From Stenotrophomonas maltophilia (lineage in GTDB: Bacteria > Pseudomonadota > Gammaproteobacteria > Xanthomonadales > Xanthomonadaceae), in the NCBI RefSeq assembly GCF_006974125.1, contig NZ_CP037858.1, forward strand, positions 3,534,001-3,598,000: a stretch of 64,000 nucleotides of DNA. Direction: 5' to 3'. Under the pieces are notes generated by a model, which searched no databases, was not told the origin of the DNA, and was given only the letters and a program-made list of their open reading frames with translations. The translations under genes were made by a program, and so were the position numbers. Shown piece by piece: positions 1 through 8,141 of the stretch (positions within the stretch are counted from its first letter, which is position 1; every line of letters starts with the position of its first letter).

Positions 1-161
1 TGCATGATGCGCGCATTGCCACGTTCGGCGAACGCGCCGAAGACACCTTCGTGATCAGTGACGAACACGACCTCCCCCTGACTGAACCTGCCCGGCAGCA
101 GCTGCATGACGCGATGCTGGCCTGCCTGGACCCTGATCGAAACGCCGGAGACCCCGCCTGA
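1..161 (+). CDS. glnD: GlnD C-terminal fragment ([protein-PII] uridylyltransferase/uridylyl-removing enzyme), 5' end outside window
   Basis: The frame beginning at base 3 reads about 52 residues to a TGA at 159-161. It contains [20 protein letters not shown], the conserved end of the second ACT domain of GlnD, the glutamine sensor that uridylylates and deuridylylates PII proteins. Only the tail is present, so nucleotidyltransferase and HD domains cannot be checked. The stop overlaps the dapD start by one base (TGATG), which suggests translational coupling. Identification rests on this short but characteristic C-terminal motif. Confidence 0.82.
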   Translation, partial: HDARIATFGERAEDTFVISDEHDLPLTEPARQQLHDAMLACLDPDRNAGDPA

Positions 162-1222
162 TGGCCACCAAGCCCGTTAAGAAGACTGCTGCCACCGCCA
201 AGAGCGCAGCGGCCAGGAAAATTGCCGCCGTGCCGGCCGCGAAGAAGGCTGCCACGCCGAAGAAAGCCGCAGCGGTGAAGGCGCCGGCGAAGAAGGTGGC
301 GGCACCCAAGAAGGCCCCGGCCAAGAGTGCAGAAGCCGCACGCGCCGAAACCATCGCCCGCAAGTCGCTGCGCAAGCCGGCCGCGCCGGGCGTGGAAGAA
401 CTGAAGTTCGGTATCGAAAGTGCCTTCGAACGCCGCGCCACGCTGACCCTGCACGAACTGGAAGGCTCGACCAAGCCGCTGGTCAACCGTGTGATCGATG
501 GCCTGGAAAGCGGCGAATTCCGCGTTGCCGAACCGGACGGCCACGGTGGCTGGAAGGTCAACGAGTGGCTGAAGAAGGCGGTGCTGTTGTACTTCCGTGT
601 CAACGACATGGCTGTGGTCGATGCGCGCCCGGCGCCGTTCTGGGACAAGGTCGAATCGCGTTTTGCCGGTTATGACGAAGCCAGGTTCCGCCGTGGTGGC
701 GTGCGCGTGGTGCCGGGTGCGATCGCCCGCCGTGGTACGTACTTCGGCAAGGACGTGGTGCTGATGCCGAGCTTCACCAACATCGGCGCCTACGTCGGCG
801 AAGGCACCATGGTCGATACCTGGGCTACCGTGGGTTCCTGCGCGCAGATCGGCCAGCACTGCCACCTGTCCGGCGGCGCCGGCATCGGCGGCGTGCTGGA
901 ACCGCTGCAGGCCAGCCCGACCATCATTGAAGACCACTGCTTCATCGGCGCGCGTTCGGAAGTGGTGGAAGGCGTGGTGGTTGGCCACCACAGCGTGATC
1001 GGCATGGGCGTGTTCCTCAGCCAGAGCACCCGCATCTACAACCGCGCCACCGGCGAGATCAGCTACGGCTACATCCCGCCTTACAGCGTGGTGGTGTCCG
1101 GCTCGCTGCCGAGCAAGGACGGCACCCACTCGCTGTACTGCGCAGTGATCGTCAAGCAGGTCGATGCCAAGACCCGCAGCAAGACCAGCGTCAACGACCT
1201 GCTGCGCGGCCTGGCCGACTGA
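161..1222 (+). CDS. dapD: 2,3,4,5-tetrahydropyridine-2,6-dicarboxylate N-succinyltransferase with basic N-terminal tail
   Basis: DapD transfers succinyl from succinyl-CoA to tetrahydrodipicolinate in the succinylase branch of lysine/meso-diaminopimelate synthesis. The left-handed beta-helix hexapeptide region is clear ([44 protein letters not shown]), and the end [18 protein letters not shown] matches the family. The enzyme core starts near residue 75 ([15 protein letters not shown]). The first roughly 70 residues are an Ala/Lys/Pro-rich, histone-H1-like tail absent from the about 274-residue E. coli protein. The ATG at 161 is chosen because it overlaps the glnD stop; no in-frame ATG lies between the tail and the core start. 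It heads a run with an unknown gene, an ArsC-like gene and dapE. Confidence 0.95.
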   Translation: MATKPVKKTAATAKSAAARKIAAVPAAKKAATPKKAAAVKAPAKKVAAPKKAPAKSAEAARAETIARKSLRKPAAPGVEELKFGIESAFERRATLTLHELEGSTKPLVNRVIDGLESGEFRVAEPDGHGGWKVNEWLKKAVLLYFRVNDMAVVDARPAPFWDKVESRFAGYDEARFRRGGVRVVPGAIARRGTYFGKDVVLMPSFTNIGAYVGEGTMVDTWATVGSCAQIGQHCHLSGGAGIGGVLEPLQASPTIIEDHCFIGARSEVVEGVVVGHHSVIGMGVFLSQSTRIYNRATGEISYGYIPPYSVVVSGSLPSKDGTHSLYCAVIVKQVDAKTRSKTSVNDLLRGLAD

Positions 1223-1224
1223 AG

Positions 1225-2091
1225 GTGGCTGCGCCGGAAGACCTGGCGCAGTCCGCGATCTACCGGCATCCGTCCGACAACGCGTTCGGGCGGATGCTGC
1301 CGCGCCTGCTGCATGCATCCCGCTGGAGCCGGCTGCGTCGCGCGCTGTCGCGGCGCTGGCCGATGCCGGCACTGGCCAGCGATGTGCGCGACGTGGTCTA
1401 CGCGAGCTGGTGGGTCGACGTGCGTCACGCACCAACGCCGCCACCGGGCCATCATTACGTGGTGCATGCCGGGCGCACGCCGTACACCATCCTCAGCTAC
1501 CGTCACGGGCACTTCGGGCCCGCGCTGGCCGGGCCGCTGCGCGCGCTGATGCCGTCGCCGCAGCAGAGCAACTGGCGCTGGTACCTGTGCCGTGACGACG
1601 ATCCGGACGCCACGCCGGTGGTGCTGTTTGATCGCAACGTGATGGACCAACTGGCCTTCGTCGCCGGGGCGCGTGCGTTCAGTGATGCCATGCAGCCGCA
1701 TCTTTCCACCCGCTTCGAACATGTGCTGGATGCCGCCGGTCGTGGCCACACGCTGATCGAAGGCGGGCAGGGCAGTGCACCAGACCTTCGCCTGCAGTGG
1801 CGGGTTGCTGCCGACTGCGCGGATGCCGCGTGGGCGGCGGCCTTCGGTGGCCAGCAGGCCCTGCTACGCTTCCTGACCTGCCAGGACGAAGCCATCGCCC
1901 GCACCTGTGATCGCCGCTGGGCCAGCACCCGTATCGCGCTGCCGGTGGACGTCGACAGCCTGCAGCCGCTGCGCCTGGAAGGCGAACTGCATTGCCCGCG
2001 CCTGCAGGCGATGGGCGTGGCGCTTGAATCGGGCCTGGCCTTCCGTTTGCCGAGGGTGCCGTTCCGGGTCGTGTCCGAGCGCCTGTTGTGA
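1225..2091 (+). CDS. Unknown protein in the dapD-dapE gene run
   Basis: A 288-residue protein with a GTG start two bases after the dapD stop; ATG at 1294 is an alternative start. I do not recognise the family with certainty. Visible features are a central YASWWVDVRH segment followed by SYRHGHFGPALAGPLRALMP and QSNWRWYL. These faintly recall DUF2071/YqjF-like proteins, but I would not assign that. There is no signal peptide, membrane helix or metal-binding cluster. Its tight spacing suggests co-transcription with dapD and with the ArsC-like gene 31 bases downstream. Codon use and GC match its neighbours. Confidence 0.7.
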   Translation: MAAPEDLAQSAIYRHPSDNAFGRMLPRLLHASRWSRLRRALSRRWPMPALASDVRDVVYASWWVDVRHAPTPPPGHHYVVHAGRTPYTILSYRHGHFGPALAGPLRALMPSPQQSNWRWYLCRDDDPDATPVVLFDRNVMDQLAFVAGARAFSDAMQPHLSTRFEHVLDAAGRGHTLIEGGQGSAPDLRLQWRVAADCADAAWAAAFGGQQALLRFLTCQDEAIARTCDRRWASTRIALPVDVDSLQPLRLEGELHCPRLQAMGVALESGLAFRLPRVPFRVVSERLL

Positions 2092-2122
2092 GATTCTGGC
2101 CCCCTGTTTTCCAGCATCACAG

Positions 2123-2494
2123 ATGGCCATGAGCACCACTGTCTACGGTTTGAAGAACTGCGATACCTGCAAGAAGGCGACCAAGTGGCTGGACCGCTTC
2201 GGCGTGCCGTACACCTTTGTCGACTACCGCGAGAACAAACCCAGCCCGGAAATGCTGCTGGAATGGGCCGAACAGCTGGGGGGGCTGGCGGCGATGGTCA
2301 ACAGGTCCTCCACCACCTGGCGGCAGCTGCCCGACAACCGCAAGGCCGCCGATTCCGAGGCCGAGTGGAAGCTGCTGCTGCGCGAGTACCCGCAGCTGAT
2401 CAAGCGCCCGCTGGTGGTCAACGCCGATGGCAGGGCCAGCCAGGGTTTCAGTGACAATGGCTTCAAGGCACGCTTCGGCGTGGGCGACGCATGA
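2123..2494 (+). CDS. ArsC/Spx-family reductase (YffB-like)
   Basis: A thioredoxin-fold protein of about 123 residues. It opens with a beta strand and the motif [12 protein letters not shown], which carries the ArsC/Spx active-site cysteine, and later has STTWR and KRPLVV, typical of the YffB/Spx branch. The reading frame is open further upstream, but ATG 2123 (or ATG 2129) puts the start right before the fold, so the longer version was rejected. In E. coli yffB also lies immediately before dapE, and here its stop overlaps the dapE start by four bases (ATGA). Arsenate reductase activity should not be assumed; a glutathione-linked reductase role is the usual guess. Confidence 0.88.
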   Translation: MAMSTTVYGLKNCDTCKKATKWLDRFGVPYTFVDYRENKPSPEMLLEWAEQLGGLAAMVNRSSTTWRQLPDNRKAADSEAEWKLLLREYPQLIKRPLVVNADGRASQGFSDNGFKARFGVGDA

Positions 2495-3618
2495 GTGCCG
2501 TGCTCGACCTGGCCTGCGAGCTGATCGCACGGCCTTCGGTGACGCCGGACGATGCAGGTTGCCAGGCGCTGTTGGCGGCGCGGCTGAAGCAGGCTGGATT
2601 CCACTGTGACCACCTGCGTCTGGGCGAGGTCGACAATCTGTGGGCAACCCATGGCCAGGGCGCACCGGTGCTGGTCCTGCTGGGCCACACTGACGTGGTG
2701 CCAACCGGCCCGCGCGAAGCCTGGACCAGCGACCCGTTCACCCCACAGATCCGCGATGGCGTGCTGTACGGGCGCGGTGCCGCCGACATGAAAGGCAGCG
2801 TGGCTGCGTTCGTGGTCGCCGCCGAGCAGTTCGTCGCCGCCCATCCCGACCATCCCGGCACGCTGGCGGTGCTGCTGACCAGCGACGAAGAGGGTGATGC
2901 CATCGATGGGGTGCGCCACGTTGCACGCCTGTTCGCCGCACGCGGGCAGCGCATCGACTGGTGCATCACCGGTGAGCCGTCGTCGACCGCGGCGCTGGGC
3001 GATCTGCTGCGCGTGGGTCGCCGCGGCAGCCTGTCCGCCAAGCTGCGCGTGCAGGGGGTGCAGGGGCATGTGGCGTACCCGGAGAAGGCGCGCAATCCGA
3101 TCCACCAGGCGGCGCCGGCACTGGCCGAACTGAGTGCGCGACGCTGGGACGATGGCTACGAGAGCTTCCCGCCGACCAGCCTGCAGATTTCCAACATCCA
3201 CGCCGGCACCGGTGCCAACAACGTGATTCCCGGCGAGCTCGAAGTGGATTTCAACCTCCGCTACAACCCGCATTGGGACGCGCCGAAGCTGGAAGCAGAG
3301 ATCGCCGCACTGCTGGACCGGCATGGCCTGCAGTACACGCTGAAGTGGCACCGCAGCGGCGAGCCGTTCTACACCCCGGAAGGCACGCTTCGCGCCGCCG
3401 CACGGGCGGTGCTGGCCGAGCACATCGGCCGTGCGCCGGAGGAAAGCACCGGCGGCGGCACGTCCGATGCGCGCTTCATCGCGCCGTTGGGTGCGCAGTG
3501 CATCGAAGTAGGCCCGGTCAACGCCAGCATCCACCAGGTGGACGAGAACGTGCGCGTGGACGAACTGGAAGCACTGCCCGGGCTGTACCAGCGGCTGGTG
3601 GAACGGCTGCTGGTGTGA
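2491..3618 (+). CDS. dapE: Succinyl-diaminopimelate desuccinylase
   Basis: A 375-residue M20-family zinc peptidase. It removes succinate from N-succinyl-LL-diaminopimelate, a later step of the pathway begun by DapD, giving diaminopimelate for lysine and peptidoglycan. Seen in order: [11 protein letters not shown] (first metal ligand), [14 protein letters not shown] (bridging Asp), [11 protein letters not shown] (catalytic Glu and metal Glu) and [10 protein letters not shown] near the C-terminus; the dimerisation insert lies between. Length equals the usual DapE length. The ATG is inside the stop of the ArsC-like gene, indicating coupling. Confidence 0.96.
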   Translation: MSAVLDLACELIARPSVTPDDAGCQALLAARLKQAGFHCDHLRLGEVDNLWATHGQGAPVLVLLGHTDVVPTGPREAWTSDPFTPQIRDGVLYGRGAADMKGSVAAFVVAAEQFVAAHPDHPGTLAVLLTSDEEGDAIDGVRHVARLFAARGQRIDWCITGEPSSTAALGDLLRVGRRGSLSAKLRVQGVQGHVAYPEKARNPIHQAAPALAELSARRWDDGYESFPPTSLQISNIHAGTGANNVIPGELEVDFNLRYNPHWDAPKLEAEIAALLDRHGLQYTLKWHRSGEPFYTPEGTLRAAARAVLAEHIGRAPEESTGGGTSDARFIAPLGAQCIEVGPVNASIHQVDENVRVDELEALPGLYQRLVERLLV

Positions 3619-3632
3619 GCCTGCGACGGTGG

Positions 3633-3653
3633 GTGCCGACCGTTGGTCGGCAC
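3633..3653. repeat. Short palindrome after dapE (SMAG-related)
   Basis: GTGCCGACCGTTGGTCGGCAC forms an 8-bp stem with a 5-base loop. It lacks the leading GTAG but has the same stem type as the SMAG elements elsewhere in the window. It sits between the convergent dapE and Sel1-lipoprotein genes. Confidence 0.55.
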
Positions 3654-3667
3654 GCCGCCCGCCGGCA

Positions 3668-4552
3668 CTACTCCGAAAAAATGAAGAACGGCGGCTCGAC
3701 CGCCTTCTTCCAGTAACTCGGCGCTGCCATGTAGAAGCGCTGTGCCTCGGCCTTCGCGAACCAGCGTGCCGCCGCCTCGGTGTCCTTCTCCACGCCTGGC
3801 GCACTCCGGCCCAGCAGCAGCCCGGCGAAGTACTGGCCGAAGACATTGCCCTGTTCCCCGGCACGCTGGTACAGCTGCAACGCACGTGCCGGATCGCGCG
3901 GCAGTCCCATGCCTTTCTCCAGCAGTGCGCCCAGATCCACTTGCGCTTCGGCATCGCCACGCGCCGCGCGACGCTGGATGCGCGCAACCAGCGGATGCAC
4001 GGTGTCGCCCTGCGCGGCCACTGCATCCGGCAGTCGCGAGGAACGGCTTGGATAGCGCTGGTAGATCATCGCGCGCAGGTCCCAGCGCAGCGCCTGTTGC
4101 GCGTCGCCCCGCTGGCGATAGGCCTTGGCGAGCCCGTAGAACGCATAGGGATTGCCGTGGTTGGCGGCCGCCAGATAGGCGCGTTCGCCACGTCGCCAGG
4201 ACGCACGCAGCACCGGTGCAGGATCGATGCGGGGGCTGTCGGCATGCCGCAGCATGCCGGAGGTCCAGATCCGGCCGAGTGCCTCTTCCGCCTTGGTGTT
4301 GTGGAAGGTCCATGGCGTGATCGCAGCGGCACGCTCGTAGTAGGCGAGTGCGCGCGGATCGTTGAAGCGCTCGAAGGTCTCTGCGGTATCCCAGGCGCCG
4401 TCAAAGCTGCCGTCGCTGCCGCGCTGTTCCAGGGCCTGCTGCTGTGCCGGTGGCAGCCTGGACGGCGGGGGCAGGGTCTGGCACGCCGTCAGGCCCAGGC
4501 AGAGCAGGGCGGCCAGTACGGCGGTGCATCCAGTGCGGTGTTGCATTTCCAT
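3668..4552 (-). CDS. Sel1-repeat lipoprotein
   Basis: A 294-residue protein with a lipoprotein signal peptide (LAALLCLGLTACQ, lipobox Cys near residue 24), so probably anchored in an outer or inner membrane leaflet. The C-terminal half carries Sel1/TPR-like helix pairs, for example GDAEAQVDLGALLEKG, ALQLYQRAGEQGNVFGQYFAGLLLG and AARWFAKAEAQ. Such repeats usually scaffold protein-protein contacts; no enzymatic domain is seen. It is transcribed away from the asnB leader region and convergently with dapE. ATG 4552 or the in-frame ATG at 4546 could be the start. Confidence 0.85.
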   Translation of the reverse strand: MEMQHRTGCTAVLAALLCLGLTACQTLPPPSRLPPAQQQALEQRGSDGSFDGAWDTAETFERFNDPRALAYYERAAAITPWTFHNTKAEEALGRIWTSGMLRHADSPRIDPAPVLRASWRRGERAYLAAANHGNPYAFYGLAKAYRQRGDAQQALRWDLRAMIYQRYPSRSSRLPDAVAAQGDTVHPLVARIQRRAARGDAEAQVDLGALLEKGMGLPRDPARALQLYQRAGEQGNVFGQYFAGLLLGRSAPGVEKDTEAAARWFAKAEAQRFYMAAPSYWKKAVEPPFFIFSE

Positions 4553-4598
4553 TACACATTGCGGGGCGCGCCATTATGCGCCTCACGTGTGGTTGCCA

Positions 4599-4613
4599 AC
4601 GCAACTGTTGCGT
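4599..4613. promoter_or_regulatory. Inverted repeat upstream of the asnB leader (possible operator)
   Basis: ACGCAACTGTTGCGT is a perfect 7-bp inverted repeat around a single T. It lies between the divergent Sel1-lipoprotein and asnB leader genes, about 30 bases before the leader ATG. The spacing suits a repressor or activator site, but no protein can be named. Confidence 0.35.
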
Positions 4614-4643
4614 CGCGCCGGAAACCGGGGTACGGTCGATCCC

Positions 4644-4745
4644 ATGTCGATCCGCCTGGCCACCGCCGTCAATAACAACAACCGCAATAATCTGCGCGCG
4701 AATAATCGTGCGCGGCCGATGCGGGACTGCGCCCTGGGTAGATAG
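4644..4745 (+). CDS. Asn-rich leader peptide of asnB
   Basis: A 33-codon frame (ATG 4644, TAG 4743-4745) encodes MSIRLATAVNNNNRNNLRAN and continues N-RARPMRDCALGR. Eight of 33 residues are Asn, at positions 10-13, 15-16 and 20-21, and five of the eight codons are AAT, unusual in this GC-rich genome. It ends about 30 bases before a strong intrinsic terminator and 137 bases before asnB. Leader peptides rich in the regulated amino acid are the hallmark of ribosome-stalling attenuators such as those of trp, his and leu operons. The Shine-Dalgarno sequence is weak (CGGGGTA, about 10 bases upstream). The role is inferred from composition and position. Confidence 0.8.
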   Translation: MSIRLATAVNNNNRNNLRANNRARPMRDCALGR

Positions 4746-4801
4746 ACAGCAATACACGCCCGGACACCAGAAAACCCGCATCGGCCGATGCGGGTTTTTT
4801 T
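4652..4801 (+). promoter_or_regulatory. Predicted transcription attenuator controlling asnB
   Basis: Three pairing segments can be traced. Segment 2, GGCCGATGCGGG (4714-4725, inside the leader frame after the last Asn codons), is identical to the 3' arm of the terminator. It can therefore pair with the 5' arm CCCGCATCGGCC (4775-4786) as an antiterminator. Segment 1, CCGC-CT-GGCC (4652-4661), can pair with segment 2. A ribosome stalled at Asn codons (4671-4706) would cover segment 1 and free segment 2, allowing read-through when Asn-tRNA is scarce. Pairings were found by eye. Confidence 0.75.
4771..4801 (+). terminator. Intrinsic terminator of the asnB attenuator
   Basis: A perfect palindrome with stem CCCGCATC/GATGCGGG (4775-4782 with 4787-4794), loop GGCC, flanking A and T runs, and seven T residues at 4795-4801. 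It lies between the leader peptide stop and the asnB ribosome binding site. Confidence 0.88.
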
Positions 4802-4882
4802 GTGCCCGGGCGCAGCCTTCCCGGGCCTGGATGGCCGGTCGAACACCTTCCCCTCGTGAAATTCCCCAACAGGAGCTCCGCC

Positions 4883-6574
4883 ATGTGTTCGATCTTCGGA
4901 ATCTTCGGCCTGCAGGCCGGTGACGATCTTCCCGCCCTGCGCCGTCATGCGCTGGAACTGTCGCAGCGCCAGCGCCACCGGGGCCCGGACTGGAGCGGCG
5001 TGTACCTGGACGAAGGCGCACTGCTGGTCCACGAGCGGCTGGCCATCGTCGATCCGGCCGGCGGCTCGCAACCGCTGCTGTCGGCCGATGGGCAGCTGGC
5101 GCTGGCAGTGAACGGCGAAATCTACAACCACCAGCAGCTGAAGGCCGCGCTGACCACCGCCTACGACTTCCAGACCGGCTCGGACTGCGAAGTGATCAAC
5201 GCGCTGTACCGCCAGGGCGGATCGCCAGCGCAGTGGCTGGAGCAGCTCAACGGCATCTTCGCTTTCGCGCTGTGGGACCGTGATGTCGGCCGGGTGCTGG
5301 TTGCGCGCGATCCGATCGGGGTGGTGCCGCTGTACTGGGGCCACGATGCGCAGGGGCGCCTGCGGGTGGCTTCGGAGATGAAGGCGCTGGTCGATTCCTG
5401 CGCCGATGTCGCGCAGTTCCCGCCGGGCCACTATTTCGACAGCGCCAGCGGTGAGCTGGTGCGCTACTACCAGCAACCCTGGCGTGACTACGCCGACGTG
5501 CAGGGCCGCCAGGCGGATCTGGCCGAACTGCGCCAGGCCTTCGAGCATGCGGTGGAACGCCAGCTGATGAGCGATGTGCCGTACGGCGTGCTGCTGTCCG
5601 GTGGCCTGGACTCGTCGCTGGTGGCGGCGGTGGCCGCGCGCTATGCACGCCGCCGCATCGAAGACGGCGGGCAGACCGAAGCCTGGTGGCCGCGCCTGCA
5701 CTCGTTCGCGATCGGCTTGAAGGGCTCGCCCGATCTGGCCGCCGCTGCGATCGCCGCCGAAGCGCTGGGTACGGTGCACCACGGGTTCGAATACACCTTC
5801 GAAGAAGGCCTGGATGCACTGCCGGAAGTGATCCGCCATATCGAAACCTACGACGTCACCACCATCCGTGCATCGACACCGATGTTCCTGCTGGCGCGGC
5901 GGATCAAGGCGATGGGGGTGAAGATGGTGCTGTCCGGCGAGGGCAGCGATGAGATCTTCGGTGGCTACCTGTACTTCCACAAGGCGCCGGACGCGCGCGA
6001 ATTCCACGATGAGCTGGTGCGCAAGCTCGACGCCCTGCACAACTACGACTGCCTGCGTGCCAACAAGTCGATGATGGCCTGGGGCGTGGAGCCGCGCGTG
6101 CCGTTCCTGGATCGTGAATTCCTCGACGTGGCGATGCGCTTCGATGCCGCGCACAAGATGGTCGGTGCCGGGTTCGGTGGCCGCCGCATCGAGAAGGCGG
6201 TGCTGCGCGAGGCATTCGATGGCTACCTGCCGGACAGCATCCTGTGGCGTCAGAAGGAGCAGTTCAGCGATGGCGTCGGCTACGGCTGGATCGACGGACT
6301 GAAAGCGCATGCCGAGGCGCAGGTGAGCGACCGTGTGCTGGCGGCGGCCGACAAGCGCTTCCCGCACAACCCGCCGCAGACCAAGGAGGCGTACTACTAC
6401 CGCCACCTGTTCGAGCAGTTCTTCCCGAGCCGCGCGGCGGCGGAGACCGTGCCGGGCGGCAAGTCGATCGCCTGTTCGTCGCCGGCGGCGATCGCCTGGG
6501 ATGCCAGCTTCGCCGCAGCTGCCGACCCTTCCGGACGCGCGATTGCCGGCGTGCACGCGCAGGCCCTGGCCTAA
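4883..6574 (+). CDS. asnB: Asparagine synthetase B (glutamine-hydrolysing)
   Basis: A 563-residue enzyme that makes asparagine from aspartate, glutamine and ATP. The N-terminus MCSIFGIFGL puts the class II glutamine amidotransferase nucleophile Cys directly after Met, and RHRGPDWSG and NGEIYNHQQL follow. The C-terminal synthetase domain has the PP-loop LSGGLDSSLVAA near residue 238 and SGEGSDEIFGGY near residue 352. The frame is open upstream, but Cys2 and the AGGAG box at 4871-4875 fix the start at 4883. The preceding leader and terminator predict control by asparagine availability. Confidence 0.96.
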   Translation: MCSIFGIFGLQAGDDLPALRRHALELSQRQRHRGPDWSGVYLDEGALLVHERLAIVDPAGGSQPLLSADGQLALAVNGEIYNHQQLKAALTTAYDFQTGSDCEVINALYRQGGSPAQWLEQLNGIFAFALWDRDVGRVLVARDPIGVVPLYWGHDAQGRLRVASEMKALVDSCADVAQFPPGHYFDSASGELVRYYQQPWRDYADVQGRQADLAELRQAFEHAVERQLMSDVPYGVLLSGGLDSSLVAAVAARYARRRIEDGGQTEAWWPRLHSFAIGLKGSPDLAAAAIAAEALGTVHHGFEYTFEEGLDALPEVIRHIETYDVTTIRASTPMFLLARRIKAMGVKMVLSGEGSDEIFGGYLYFHKAPDAREFHDELVRKLDALHNYDCLRANKSMMAWGVEPRVPFLDREFLDVAMRFDAAHKMVGAGFGGRRIEKAVLREAFDGYLPDSILWRQKEQFSDGVGYGWIDGLKAHAEAQVSDRVLAAADKRFPHNPPQTKEAYYYRHLFEQFFPSRAAAETVPGGKSIACSSPAAIAWDASFAAAADPSGRAIAGVHAQALA

Positions 6575-6579
6575 GCCCC

Positions 6580-6646
6580 AAAAAGGGGACGGAGGGGATT
6601 AAGTCGTTAGTGGCACAAACGACTTAATCCCCTCCGTCCCCTTTTT
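6580..6646. terminator. 29-bp perfect palindrome between asnB and the antiporter gene
   Basis: Arms 6580-6608 and 6618-6646 are exact reverse complements (29 bp) around a 9-base loop, with A5 at one end and T5 at the other. It can terminate asnB. Its length and exactness exceed a normal terminator, so it may be a dispersed repeat. It ends only about 35 bases before the next start codon. Confidence 0.75.
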
Positions 6647-6680
6647 GTATCATCGCCCCCCTGCGCATTGGGGAATGTTC

Positions 6681-8063
6681 ATGGACGTACAGGCAGGCGG
6701 CAACGCGCCGCCCACGAAATGGGGATGGCGTTATCTGGCCTGGGCCGGTGTCCCGCTGCTGGTCGGCGTGCTGTTGGCGCGGTATGCCGGGCCGGCGGCG
6801 CCCGAGGCGGTCGCCCGTGCCACGGCTGCTGCCGAAGGCAGCTGGGCGCAGCATCTGGCGTCACCGCTGGGCCTGTTCCTGCTGCAGCTGCTGGTGCTGC
6901 TGCTGGTGGCCAAGGGCGCAGGTGCGCTGCTCAAGCGCTTTGGGCAACCGGCGGTGATCGGCGAGATGGCCGCCGGCCTGATGATGGGGCCGCTGGTGCT
7001 CGGCAGCCTGTTGCCGCAGCTGCATGGCGCCCTGTTCCCGGCCAGCTCGCTTGGCCCGCTGGGCATGCTCAGCCAGCTGGGCGTATTGATGTTCCTGCTG
7101 GTAGCCGGTGCCGAGCTGGACCTGGCGGCACTGCGTGGCCGCCGCCGTTTTGCTTTCACGGTCAGCCATGCTGGCATCGCGGTGCCGTTCGTGCTTGGCG
7201 TCGCTCTGGCGATCTGGCTGTATCCGCAGCACGGCCCCGAAGGTGTGGGCTTCACCGCGTTCGCGTTGTTTGTCGGCATCTCGATGAGCATCACCGCGTT
7301 CCCGGTGCTGCTGCGCATCCTCGCCGACCGCGGCATCACGCAGACATCGCTGGGCCAGACCGCCATCGCCTGCGCCGCCTTGGGCGACGCCACCGCGTGG
7401 TGCCTGCTGGCGCTGATCGTCGCAGCGGCCCAGGCCAGTGGCTGGCTACCGGCCAGCCTCAACCTGCTGTGCGTGGTTGCGTTCGTGGCGTTGATGCTGG
7501 GGCTGGTGAAGCCCTGGTTCACCCGCCAGCAGATCGCACCGGGCCGTGAGGGGCGCTGGCTGCTGGGCATTCTGCTGCTGTCGCTGGCCAGTGCGCTGGT
7601 CACCGAGATGCTCGGCATCCATGCGCTGTTCGGTGCCTTTGCTGCGGGCGTGGCAGTGTCGTCCAACGTGCAGCTGCGCGAGCTGCTGATGGCCCGCGTC
7701 GAACCGTTCGCGGTGACGCTGCTGCTGCCGCTGTTCTTCGCCATGACCGGTCTGCGCATGCGCGCCGATGCATTGCAGGCCAGCGATATCGTGCTGTGCG
7801 CGGTGGTGATCGTGGTGGCCACGGCCGGCAAGCTGCTGGGCACCTTCAGTGCTGCACGCAGCGCCGGCATGCCCACGCGCGAGGCGTGGCGGCTGGGTGC
7901 ACTGATGAACACCCGTGGCCTGATGGAGCTGATCGTGCTCAACCTGGGCTACGAGCTGGGCCTGCTCGGCGACCGCCTGTTCGCGGTGCTGGTGATCATG
8001 GCGTTGGTGACCACGGCGATGACCGGGCCGCTGCTGAACCTGATCGAGCGGCGCAGGGCCTGA
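6681..8063 (+). CDS. CPA2-family cation:proton antiporter
   Basis: A roughly 460-residue inner-membrane protein with about 12 hydrophobic segments after an N-terminal membrane helix. Family marks include GQPAVIGEMAAGLMMGPLVLG, GVLMFLLVAGAELDL, FVGISMSITAFPVLLRIL and LGDATAWCLLALI (Asp in the transport core), and MNTRGLMELIVLNLG. It probably exchanges K+ or Na+ for H+; the ion cannot be told from sequence. No C-terminal RCK/TrkA-N nucleotide-binding domain is present. ATG 6681 was chosen for the GGGGA box at 6670-6674; ATG 6675 is possible. Confidence 0.9.
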   Translation: MDVQAGGNAPPTKWGWRYLAWAGVPLLVGVLLARYAGPAAPEAVARATAAAEGSWAQHLASPLGLFLLQLLVLLLVAKGAGALLKRFGQPAVIGEMAAGLMMGPLVLGSLLPQLHGALFPASSLGPLGMLSQLGVLMFLLVAGAELDLAALRGRRRFAFTVSHAGIAVPFVLGVALAIWLYPQHGPEGVGFTAFALFVGISMSITAFPVLLRILADRGITQTSLGQTAIACAALGDATAWCLLALIVAAAQASGWLPASLNLLCVVAFVALMLGLVKPWFTRQQIAPGREGRWLLGILLLSLASALVTEMLGIHALFGAFAAGVAVSSNVQLRELLMARVEPFAVTLLLPLFFAMTGLRMRADALQASDIVLCAVVIVVATAGKLLGTFSAARSAGMPTREAWRLGALMNTRGLMELIVLNLGYELGLLGDRLFAVLVIMALVTTAMTGPLLNLIERRRA

Positions 8064-8095
8064 GCGCTGGGGGGCATCCATGCAGGCGTGGAGGT

Positions 8096-8136
8096 GGGGT
8101 CAGATCCCTTTTCCTCTGGAAAAGGGATCTGACCCC
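8096..8136. repeat. GGGGTCAGATCCC-type palindrome, copy 1
   Basis: Arms 8096-8114 and 8118-8136 are perfectly complementary (19 bp) around TCT. It lies between the convergent antiporter and penicillin-acylase genes, so it may end both transcripts. Related copies occur at 11311, 21705, 21760 and 25972. Confidence 0.75.
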
Positions 8137-8141
8137 GGCCG

